Source: Nitrososphaerota archaeon (GTDB lineage: Archaea; Thermoproteota; Nitrososphaeria; Nitrososphaerales; Nitrosopumilaceae). Taken from it: DNA of 5,490 nt. The DNA lies in NCBI GenBank assembly GCA_030611185.1, contig JAUWQG010000066.1, forward strand, positions 1 through 5,490. The letters run 5' to 3'. The notes beneath the pieces are model-generated. The model was not told the DNA's origin. It saw only the letters and a program-made list of their open reading frames with translations, and did no database searches. The position numbers and the translations under genes are program-made. This document shows, piece by piece, positions 1-5,456 of the stretch (positions are counted from its first letter, which is position 1; each line of letters opens with the position of its first letter).

Positions 1-1
1 T

Positions 2-169
2 AATTACAAAGATGTCCTAAGAGAACTGTTGGCTGGAATCAGGAGTATAGGGGGATTTTTCATGTTCATTGTAGGCGGAATTGTCGCAATTATTGTAGGC
101 TCTTTTATGATACGTGGCACCATGCATCTCTGGGACAAGCCCGAATCTAGTGAGAAAAAAGAAAAATAA
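2..169 (+). CDS. Small membrane protein, C-terminal part (5' end outside window)
   Basis: The frame is open from the left edge to a TAA stop and encodes 55 visible residues, so the start probably lies upstream. The visible part begins with a polar helix-like stretch (NYKDVLRELLAGIRS). One strongly hydrophobic segment follows at about residues 17-37 (GGFFMFIVGGIVAIIVGSFM), and then a short polar, Lys-rich tail ending PESSEKKEK. This layout suggests a single-pass membrane protein with a charged tail. No family is recognised. An internal ATG at 62 would give a 35-residue version, but it begins inside the hydrophobic segment and cuts off a plausible coding stretch, so an upstream start is preferred. 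Function unknown. The reading frame looks real because the hydrophobic and charged blocks are cleanly organised, but the piece is short. Confidence 0.55.
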   Translation, partial: NYKDVLRELLAGIRSIGGFFMFIVGGIVAIIVGSFMIRGTMHLWDKPESSEKKEK

Positions 170-230
170 AAAATATCTTGATTTTTAGAAAACTAGCAAT
201 TCAGTGAAGTAGAAATACTCCTTTGATTTA

Positions 231-235
231 GAGGT
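231..235 (+). promoter_or_regulatory. Shine-Dalgarno sequence for the six-cysteine protein
   Basis: GAGGT lies three bases before the ATG at 239. The longer stretch GAGGTAAT matches the archaeal anti-Shine-Dalgarno complement GAGGTGAT at seven of eight positions. It supports translation from 239 on a leadered transcript. A weak AT-rich TATA-like stretch near 168-176 could drive it, but that part is only suggestive. Confidence 0.5.
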
Positions 236-238
236 AAT

Positions 239-412
239 ATGGTCGGTCCTCAAGATGGTGGTTTTGGTTTTGATCAATCAAAAAAATACACAGATGTAGA
301 AAACTTGGATGAGGTATGTGTTCAATGTCAAGCAGGTCAGCATAAGAAATGCCTTGCAAAAACCAAGCAAATTAAAAATTGTGAATGTGAACACTGTATG
401 ATTTATGGATAG
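239..412 (+). CDS. 57-residue six-cysteine, probably zinc-binding protein
   Basis: This short ORF runs from ATG to TAG. After a Gly-rich, acidic N-terminus (MVGPQDGGFGFDQ), all six cysteines fall in the second half: C27, C30, C38, C48, C50 and C53, with H35 and H52 among them. The first group reads CxxC-x4-H-x2-C (residues 27-38), which resembles a zinc knuckle with shortened last spacing. The second reads CxCxxC (48-53). Together they could hold one or two zinc ions, or another metal. Lys residues between the two groups (36, 37, 41, 43, 46) would suit contact with nucleic acid. There is no signal peptide or membrane segment, so it is probably cytosolic. The Shine-Dalgarno sequence and the regular Cys spacing argue for a real gene. 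I do not recognise a named family; metal binding is inferred from the motif only. Confidence 0.7.
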   Translation: MVGPQDGGFGFDQSKKYTDVENLDEVCVQCQAGQHKKCLAKTKQIKNCECEHCMIYG

Positions 413-429
413 TATTGCATCTAGAATTT

Positions 430-437
430 TTTAAATA
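430..437 (+). promoter_or_regulatory. TATA box for a leaderless mini zinc-finger gene
   Basis: TTTAAATA is a good archaeal TATA box. Its centre lies 25.5 nt before the G of a GTG codon at 459, which is the usual distance from TATA centre to transcription start. That places the start of the RNA on the GTG. It overlaps a T-run (427-432) that could also help end transcription of the preceding gene. Confidence 0.45.
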
Positions 438-458
438 ATGTTTGTTTTAACAACTATT

Positions 459-569
459 GTGTCAAACCAATATGAATTTCGATGTCCATTTTGTGAGAAA
501 AATTTTGGAAGCAATGTAATTGATATGGCAAAACATATTGGAAAGCAACATGATCCTTGCCGATCCTAA
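459..569 (+). CDS. Mini C2H2 zinc-finger protein
   Basis: A tiny protein made of almost nothing but one zinc finger. From the GTG start it has 36 residues: C9-x2-C12-x13-H26-x4-H31, with aromatic residues flanking the cysteines (YEFRCPFCEKNF) and a helical segment (VIDMAKHIGKQH) carrying the histidines. This is the classic C2H2 ββα layout, one residue longer than usual between the pairs. Such single fingers are common in archaea and usually bind DNA or RNA, or mediate protein contacts; the target here is unknown. The longest frame begins at ATG 438 (43 residues, N-terminus MFVLTTI), but that ATG overlaps the likely TATA box and has no Shine-Dalgarno sequence, so 459 is preferred. The finger is intact with either start. 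Confidence is high for the fold and moderate for the start. Confidence 0.72.
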   Translation: MSNQYEFRCPFCEKNFGSNVIDMAKHIGKQHDPCRS

Positions 570-610
570 AATACTGTAGAGTAGATTCAATAATGTGTAT
601 TACATGACTA

Positions 611-715
611 ATGTTAGTGTCAAAAATACAGCAAGTAGGAGCGTGGATTGGAATAATTGGTGGCGGTATAGGTTTCTTCTTTTTCTCGATGTATGCTGAA
701 GACTTTTTCAGATGA
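611..715 (+). CDS. 34-residue single-pass membrane peptide
   Basis: This very small ORF runs from ATG to TGA. It has a short amphipathic start (MLVSKIQQVG) and one hydrophobic, Gly-rich segment at about residues 11-27 (AWIGIIGGGIGFFFFSM), followed by the tail YAEDFFR. The GxxxG-like run of glycines could allow helix packing against a partner. No family is recognised. A GTG at 617 is a possible shorter start. An ATG at 604 opens a different frame of 31 codons with a less protein-like sequence (WNNWWRYR), which I reject. No clear Shine-Dalgarno sequence or TATA box is seen, so the case rests on the clean membrane-segment pattern and on its place in a run of small genes. Confidence 0.5.
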   Translation: MLVSKIQQVGAWIGIIGGGIGFFFFSMYAEDFFR

Positions 716-723
716 TCTTAAAA

Positions 724-731
724 ATTATAAT
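724..731 (+). promoter_or_regulatory. TATA box for the split-barrel flavoprotein gene
   Basis: ATTATAAT sits within the AT-rich stretch 718-733. Its centre lies 25.5 nt before the second of two adjacent ATG codons (753) and 22.5 nt before the first (750). This favours a leaderless transcript starting at or very near 753. Confidence 0.45.
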
Positions 732-752
732 TATGATCTCTAATTGTTAATG

Positions 753-1199
753 ATGAATAAAATTTCCGAGTCTGTAAAAATATTTTTGAACGGACAAAAA
801 TTAGGCTATGTAGCAACTGTTTCAGCAAATGGTACTCCAAATCTTTCTCCAAAGGGAACCATAATTGCGTGGGATGAGAGCACTATGGCATTTGCAGACA
901 TTCGCTCTCCAAACACAATGAAGAATTTAGAAACAAATCCAAACTTGGAGATTAATGTAGTTGATCCATTATTGAGAAAAGGGTTTAGGTTCAAAGGGCA
1001 AGGCACTATTATCAAAAATGGGCAGGTGTATGAGGCCATTTTAAATCACTATAGGGAAAATGGAATCAAAAGTCCTATCGGTGCAATTGTACTAGTTGAG
1101 GTAAGTGAAATTCTGGAAGTTACATCTCCTCTCTATGACCTAGGGGTCTCTGAGGTAGAGATGAAAGATAAATGGAAAAAATATTTTCTAGATTTATGA
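753..1199 (+). CDS. FMN-binding split-barrel protein, pyridoxamine 5'-phosphate oxidase-like
   Basis: This 148-residue cytosolic protein belongs to the PNPOx-like split β-barrel superfamily, whose members bind FMN (some F420 or heme) and act as oxidases or reductases. The signature is the first β-hairpin, YVATVSANGTPNLSPKGT (residues 19-36), where many members read 'ATVSxDGxPxxSP'. It is followed by MAFADIRSPNTMKNLETNP (45-63), the strand-helix region that normally contacts the flavin phosphate, and the strand FRFKGQGTI (78-86). The length fits small single-domain members. True pyridoxamine-phosphate oxidases are longer and have additional conserved substrate residues, so vitamin B6 oxidation should not be assumed; the substrate is unknown. 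The frame extends to a TTG at 744, and ATGs occur at 750 and 753. I chose 753 because of the TATA-box distance and the lack of a Shine-Dalgarno sequence. The gene converges on the coiled-coil gene. Confidence 0.82.
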   Translation: MNKISESVKIFLNGQKLGYVATVSANGTPNLSPKGTIIAWDESTMAFADIRSPNTMKNLETNPNLEINVVDPLLRKGFRFKGQGTIIKNGQVYEAILNHYRENGIKSPIGAIVLVEVSEILEVTSPLYDLGVSEVEMKDKWKKYFLDL

Positions 1200-1215
1200 T
1201 TTATTTTTAAACTCT

Positions 1216-1977
1216 TTATCTTGAATTTTTTTTTAGCTTTTCTTTAGTGATGATGTGTTCTTTACGTTCTTTTTCTAATAGTTGCTGAACCGTTTCGAGT
1301 TCTTTTTGAGCCATGTTTAATTTTGATTTTAAGGACGCTGTAACTACGCTTGCAGCTTCAATAATTCCTTTTGCATCTTGTTTTCCACTAATTTGATCTT
1401 TGATGAAATCTTTCTCCTTATCTGTAAAAACACCTGTGTTGCCCGAATTTCCCAACTCTTGCTTTGCATTGTACAATCTAGATGTAATTCCTTCTAATTC
1501 TTTTTGAGTCTGAATTCCTTGTGACTTTATTTCATGTAAAATGGACTGGCCTTCTGAAATCTTTTCTTTTATTTCTATATCTTTATTTTTTAATTGTTCC
1601 AAATTTTCTTTAGCATTTTTTAGATTGGATTCAGTTTTTTCTAATTCTGAGATTAGTTTCTGATTTTTTTGATACTGTTCATCTATACCTTCAATTTTTT
1701 GCTTGGTATCTTTGTATTCCCGTTTAACTACATCAAGTTCCAATTTTTTCTGATTTGTTTCTTTTTTTATTTCCATAAGGCTGGTGACTGTAGAATCATA
1801 CTCTTCTTTTACTGACTGTAATTTTCGCTCATTTTCTTTAATCTCTTGTTGTTTTGCTCTGAATTCTTTTTGTAAATTTTCTACTTCTTCTTCTAGTTCT
1901 TCTTTTAGGATTACCTCTTCGCTTTTCTCAATTGTAGTTGCCTCTTCAACTCCTTGTTTCTTTCCAAATAATCCCAT
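1216..1977 (-). CDS. Long coiled-coil protein with MGLFGKK N-terminus
   Basis: This 253-residue protein is rich in Glu, Lys and Gln. It has a short hydrophobic-basic N-terminus (MGLFGKKQG) and an acidic linker, then near-continuous heptad-like coiled coil from about residue 17 to 175. A break follows at about 176-212, holding a compact segment (TGVFTDKEKDFIKDQISGKQ, then a small-residue-rich helix AAS-VVTAS). A second short coiled coil runs to about 250. There is no membrane segment or enzyme motif. The N-terminus resembles a membrane-touching amphipathic start, and the non-coiled patch near residues 181-215 is the likeliest specific binding site. Coiled coils of this kind can be scaffold, cytoskeletal or SMC-like parts; none can be chosen from sequence. 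It is the last gene of the elp3-lysS unit, 38 nt after the two-TM gene, with its own Shine-Dalgarno sequence. Confidence 0.8.
   Translation of the reverse strand: MGLFGKKQGVEEATTIEKSEEVILKEELEEEVENLQKEFRAKQQEIKENERKLQSVKEEYDSTVTSLMEIKKETNQKKLELDVVKREYKDTKQKIEGIDEQYQKNQKLISELEKTESNLKNAKENLEQLKNKDIEIKEKISEGQSILHEIKSQGIQTQKELEGITSRLYNAKQELGNSGNTGVFTDKEKDFIKDQISGKQDAKGIIEAASVVTASLKSKLNMAQKELETVQQLLEKERKEHIITKEKLKKNSR
1226..1234 (+). terminator. Oligo-T terminator for the split-barrel gene
   Basis: A run of nine T on the plus strand lies 27 nt after the stop codon, with a shorter T5 at 1204-1208. Archaeal RNA polymerase stops at such oligo-T tracts without needing a hairpin. The tract lies inside the 3' end of the opposite coiled-coil gene, where it encodes Lys/Asn codons. 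In mirror image, six A at 1176-1181 give a T6 for the minus-strand unit inside this gene. Confidence 0.35.
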
Positions 1978-1982
1978 TATTG

Positions 1983-1986
1983 CCTC
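1983..1986 (-). promoter_or_regulatory. Shine-Dalgarno sequence for the coiled-coil gene
   Basis: On the minus strand GTGAGG precedes the ATG, with the GAGG core five bases before it (CAATA spacer). This fixes the start at 1977 and suggests the gene is translated from a longer transcript that also carries the upstream genes. Confidence 0.5.
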
Positions 1987-2015
1987 ACAATTTTTTCCAA
2001 AAGATGAACGTTTCT

Positions 2016-2216
2016 TTAGACTTTCTTTTCTTTATTGCGAATAAATTTTAGGTAAAATCCGAGACTCCCGATTACTATCCCTCCAATTAAGGCCAGTGTG
2101 CCTAGTATTGGGTCTGTAGGGTGGATGTTTGGCGCCAAAAATAGCAAAAGTGCCCCTAGTATGATTAATGCAAATCCTCCACTATTTCGTGATTTGTTGT
2201 GTTGGTTATGTGCCAT
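2016..2216 (-). CDS. Two-TM small membrane protein
   Basis: This 66-residue protein has a polar, His/Asn/Lys-rich N-terminus (MAHNQHNKSRNSGG), a first hydrophobic segment at about residues 14-30 (FALIILGALLLFLAPNI), a short turn (HPTDP) and a second hydrophobic segment at 37-58 (ILGTLALIGGIVIGSLGFYL). It ends in a basic tail (KFIRNKEKKV). By the positive-inside rule both ends face the cytoplasm, making a helical hairpin. The frame is open upstream to 2288, but that 24-residue extension lies wholly within lysS, so the ATG at 2216, 7 nt after the lysS stop, is chosen. No clear Shine-Dalgarno sequence is seen; translational coupling to lysS is likely. No family is recognised. The position suggests it is co-expressed with lysS and with the coiled-coil gene 38 nt downstream. 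Confidence 0.72.
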   Translation of the reverse strand: MAHNQHNKSRNSGGFALIILGALLLFLAPNIHPTDPILGTLALIGGIVIGSLGFYLKFIRNKEKKV

Positions 2217-2223
2217 GGTTTTA

Positions 2224-3810
2224 CTAAACGTATTCTGAAATTGTTTTGGCAACTTTCTTTCTTCCAATATCTGAAATAAATGGTCCAATTTTTGGCCCTC
2301 TTGATGTGCCCAAAATTATCTGATATAATATTCTAAAGAAATCTTTTGGTTGGACATCATTTGATTTTGCAATTTGATAAATCGTATTTTGAATATCTTC
2401 TGGTTCTTCCTCCGAATTAAGCGCATTTGTTAATTCTTTGAGTGATTTTTTTGCTAATTCATCCAGGTCAATTTCTATTTTTTCTTGTTGATCAAATTCG
2501 TCTGCAAAGTTCCCTGCCAGTTCAATTAGTTTTTCAATTTCTGGCTGTTCGTTTTTTATTACTCCGTAATCCAAAAGTTTCTTCATTACTCTTTGGATTC
2601 TGTCTTCTTTGAATATTTTTGATAATTCAATTAAAAGTCTGAAATTGACATGTGTACTTGATTCCTTTGGAGGGTTTAGCAAATTAACGTATTCAAACAA
2701 CCCGTTTGATTTTATAAGCTTCGCTTGATTGTCTACTTTGATTCTTCCAAAGTAAATATCTTCTAACTCATTATACTCGTTCATAAGAGATGGAATATCT
2801 TCAAACCCTAGTTCTCTTGCCCCCGTAATTCTTTTGTAAAGTAAAAGTAAGATTGATTTTGTATTTCCAAATTCTAACCATTTTTGTGCAGTAATTACAT
2901 TGCCCAGGGATTTTGAAATCTTCTTTCCACCTTTGTCTAAGAACATTTCGTATTTGACATGATGTGGGTGAGGATAATTTAGAATTTCATCTGCCACCCA
3001 GTCATTTACTTTAACAGAGTCCATGATGTCTTTTCCATATGCCTCAAATCGAATATCAAATGCAGCCCATCTTGCGGCAAATTCCACCTTCCAAGCTAAT
3101 TTTCCTAAATCTTTTGTAATGTCGGCCTCCCCATCATGATTGCATCCTTTGACTATTTTGGAGCCTATTTCGGTATCATGACACTTGTACAAAACCTTCC
3201 TTTCATCTGGAAGGTATTCAGTTGATTCTGCAGTGTATAGTCTGCTACAATTTGCGCACACTGGAAAATAAGGCAAATATTTTTGAAATTTATCTTGTCC
3301 TACGAGTTCGGATATCTTATCTCCTATCTTTGAACTGTTTTGTAAAATTGTGTGAATCTGCTCCTTTAGCAAACCTTGTTTGTAGGTATCAACTGCTCTT
3401 CTAAACTCATATTTTACTCCAACCTTATCTAATCCGTCCAAAAGTATACTGCTCATATGCATTCCATAAGATTCGTGACATCCAAAAGGGTCTGGGATAA
3501 GTGATACTGGTTTTGCAATGTGCTCTTCTAATGAATCTGGAAATCCTTCTGGAATTTTTCGTAAACCGTCAAGATCATCTGAATACGCAATTAACTCTGA
3601 TTTATATCCAAAATTTTCCAAAGCAAGTTTAACTCCGTATGCTCTTACTGCATCTCCTAGACTTCCAATATGTGGAATTCCTGAAGCCCCAAGACCGCTT
3701 TCAACTTTAATTAAATCTAAATTTCTCCCAAGTACTTTTTCTCGGTCTAATAATTCTTGAGCTAACTTGTCAATCCAAATTCCTTTTCCTATTGTTTTTG
3801 TTTCTGACAT
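2224..3810 (-). CDS. lysS: Lysyl-tRNA synthetase, class I
   Basis: This cytosolic enzyme joins lysine to tRNA-Lys using ATP. At 528 residues it has the usual length of archaeal class I LysRS, a Rossmann-fold enzyme unrelated to the class II LysRS of most bacteria and eukaryotes. The HIGH signature appears as HIGS at 47-50 (within GIPHIGSLGDAVR), and the KMSKS loop as KISKS at 297-301 (GGKKISKSLGN). A metal-binding insertion between them has C185-x2-C188, then C210, H211, C223 and H225 as candidate zinc ligands. The region after about 330 is helical, as expected for the α-helical anticodon-binding domain of this class. The sequence is intact, with no frameshift. It starts 9 nt after the elp3 stop, so the two are very probably cotranscribed. 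The ATG at 3810 is the only sensible start, and MSETKTIGKGIWIDKLAQEL leads straight into the catalytic fold. Confidence 0.96.
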   Translation of the reverse strand: MSETKTIGKGIWIDKLAQELLDREKVLGRNLDLIKVESGLGASGIPHIGSLGDAVRAYGVKLALENFGYKSELIAYSDDLDGLRKIPEGFPDSLEEHIAKPVSLIPDPFGCHESYGMHMSSILLDGLDKVGVKYEFRRAVDTYKQGLLKEQIHTILQNSSKIGDKISELVGQDKFQKYLPYFPVCANCSRLYTAESTEYLPDERKVLYKCHDTEIGSKIVKGCNHDGEADITKDLGKLAWKVEFAARWAAFDIRFEAYGKDIMDSVKVNDWVADEILNYPHPHHVKYEMFLDKGGKKISKSLGNVITAQKWLEFGNTKSILLLLYKRITGARELGFEDIPSLMNEYNELEDIYFGRIKVDNQAKLIKSNGLFEYVNLLNPPKESSTHVNFRLLIELSKIFKEDRIQRVMKKLLDYGVIKNEQPEIEKLIELAGNFADEFDQQEKIEIDLDELAKKSLKELTNALNSEEEPEDIQNTIYQIAKSNDVQPKDFFRILYQIILGTSRGPKIGPFISDIGRKKVAKTISEYV

Positions 3811-3819
3811 TTCTTTTCA

Positions 3820-5403
3820 CTAATTCAATGGTTTACTCATGTAGGGCCCATATAACGAATACCCTAATTTTTGATAGTACTCTCTTGTACCTACGGCACT
3901 AATTACAAGCAGCTTTTTTGCATCAAACTCTTCTTTAGATATTTTTTCAGCTTCTTTCATTAGGTTTTTTCCTAATCCTGAATGTTGAATTTCATTTTCT
4001 CCCTTTTGACCAAGTTTCAGTGATTTACCATACACATGCAATTCTCTTACAATGCAAGAATCAGTACCAACTTCTTTTCTATGTGCTAGACTGCTAGGCT
4101 TTCTTAAACGTAAAAATCCATAAATTGATTCATCGGCATCCTCGTACGATAAGAAAACCTCTTCCCCACCAGATGATTCATAATTAATTCTATCAAGGCT
4201 CAAAGATTGGCCTTCGGGATTTTTCTTTAACCCTGCTTCTCTACATCTAATGCATTTGCATGCTGCACCTTGTTTTGCAAGATTTTGATGAACAATTTGT
4301 CTGAGGTTTCCAGATTTAGGTCCTGCAATAATCTCCTTGGGGCCAATTTCTCTCATAACTCTCATGATTCTTACCCATTTTGGGACATTTTTCTTCACTT
4401 CTGTGAGCACATTGATTAAATCTGCATCTGAATATGGCGAATACTTGCCTTGCTTATAGTCCTCATAAAGAGGGGTATTTTCCAAAACCAAAGATGGGTA
4501 AATCTTCAACATATCTGGTTTGAGTTGTGGATCATCAAATAATTTTTTGAAATCAGAAATATCTTCAGCAGGTGTAACTGAAGGTAGACCTGGCATCATA
4601 TGAGCTACGATTTTAAAGCCAGCATCTTTTGAAATTTGAAATGATTCTATTACATCATTATAATTATGGCCTCGATTGACAATTTCGTAAACTCTTTCTT
4701 GTAATGACTGAACACCAATCTCAATTCTTGTTATTCCATAATCTAACATCCAATCTACATGATCTTCTTTACAAAAATCTGGTTTTGTTTCAATCGTAAA
4801 TCCAACATTTCTAATTTTTGCATGTTCATTGTTTGATTTTGCTTCTTGAAGATTTTTGGAGTCAAATCCATTTAATGCATCAAAACAAGATTTGATAAAA
4901 TTTTCTTGATAATTTTTTGGCATGAAAAGAAATGTTCCTCCAACAACAACAATCTCCATTTTTGATGGATCATGTCCATAGGCAATTAATTTATCAATTT
5001 TTGTTGTAATTTGTAATTTTGGATCATATTCATTTTCAATGGCATTTAGTGTTGATGGTTCCTTTCCGGTGTAGCTGTTTGGAGAATTAAACTCAATTCC
5101 TCCTGGACAATATGTACATCTTCCATGAGGACATGCATATGGTTTTGGCATTAATGCTACCACTGCAACTCCTGATGCTGTTTTGATTGGTTTTTTAAGT
5201 AATACTTTTTTTAATTTTGAAAAATCATCTCCTTTCACCGATGAAAGAATTTCGTGACTTTTGGGCATTCTGCTTAAAGAATATTTTCTGCAAATTATTC
5301 TAATTTCATCTTTGATTTGCTGTTTGGTAGGCTCTTTGATCAATAGCAAATTTTGAGAAATTTCACCACATGCTTTTGATAGCAACAAATCTAATTCACT
5401 CAT
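3820..5403 (-). CDS. elp3: Elp3 family tRNA U34 carboxymethyltransferase (radical SAM + acetyltransferase)
   Basis: A 527-residue, full-length archaeal Elp3. Work on archaeal homologues shows that Elp3 alone uses SAM and acetyl-CoA to make 5-carboxymethyl-uridine at wobble position 34 of tRNA. The N-terminal basic region (about 1-75) fits tRNA binding. The radical SAM domain has its cluster cysteines in C91-x4-C96-x2-C99 (CPHGRCTYCPGG), with further family motifs GGTF (155-158), ETKPDF (205-210), IGVQS (229-233) and MPGLP (270-274). The linker carries the family's zinc motif C382-x-C384-x2-C387 (CKCIRCRE). The C-terminal GNAT domain (about 405-527) has the acetyl-CoA loop Q473-x2-G476-x-G478 and the tyrosines of YYQKLGY (509-515). 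All key residues are present. No other Elongator subunit is encoded here, as is usual in archaea. It is the first complete gene of the minus-strand unit, directly before lysS. Confidence 0.96.
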   Translation of the reverse strand: MSELDLLLSKACGEISQNLLLIKEPTKQQIKDEIRIICRKYSLSRMPKSHEILSSVKGDDFSKLKKVLLKKPIKTASGVAVVALMPKPYACPHGRCTYCPGGIEFNSPNSYTGKEPSTLNAIENEYDPKLQITTKIDKLIAYGHDPSKMEIVVVGGTFLFMPKNYQENFIKSCFDALNGFDSKNLQEAKSNNEHAKIRNVGFTIETKPDFCKEDHVDWMLDYGITRIEIGVQSLQERVYEIVNRGHNYNDVIESFQISKDAGFKIVAHMMPGLPSVTPAEDISDFKKLFDDPQLKPDMLKIYPSLVLENTPLYEDYKQGKYSPYSDADLINVLTEVKKNVPKWVRIMRVMREIGPKEIIAGPKSGNLRQIVHQNLAKQGAACKCIRCREAGLKKNPEGQSLSLDRINYESSGGEEVFLSYEDADESIYGFLRLRKPSSLAHRKEVGTDSCIVRELHVYGKSLKLGQKGENEIQHSGLGKNLMKEAEKISKEEFDAKKLLVISAVGTREYYQKLGYSLYGPYMSKPLN

Positions 5404-5424
5404 GAATACTGTGGCAATTCAAGA

Positions 5425-5432
5425 CATAAATT
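5425..5432 (-). promoter_or_regulatory. TATA-like box for the elp3-lysS unit
   Basis: Read on the minus strand, AATTTATG is centred 25.5 nt before the A of the elp3 ATG (5403), which implies a leaderless transcript. No Shine-Dalgarno sequence precedes the ATG (GCCACAGTATTC), which agrees with this. It would be the main promoter for the four-gene unit. The match to consensus is moderate. Confidence 0.4.
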
Positions 5433-5456
5433 CGTTAAATTAGGTAATTTTTGAGC

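Noticed and set aside
604..699. 31-codon frame from ATG 604
   Set aside because: It overlaps the better membrane-peptide frame at 611-715, and its Trp/Arg-rich sequence has no domain-like pattern.
806..1039. Minus-strand ORF of 77 codons
   Set aside because: It lies wholly inside the split-barrel flavoprotein gene on the other strand and has no recognisable domain; it is an antisense shadow.
1784..2044. Plus-strand ORF of 86 codons, Ser/Phe-rich
   Set aside because: Its serine and phenylalanine runs are the reverse complement of Glu/Lys codons in the coiled-coil gene, and it also crosses into the two-TM gene; not a real gene.
2217..2288. 24-residue N-terminal extension of the two-TM protein
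   Set aside because: It overlaps the 3' end of lysS in another frame. The ATG at 2216, just after the lysS stop, gives a clean membrane protein.
3222..3404. Plus-strand ORF of 60 codons inside lysS
   Set aside because: Antisense shadow of a well-supported gene, with no start signal or domain.
3518..3760. Plus-strand ORF of 80 codons inside lysS
   Set aside because: Antisense to the HIGH-motif half of lysS; its Ser/Pro-rich composition is an artefact of the opposite strand.
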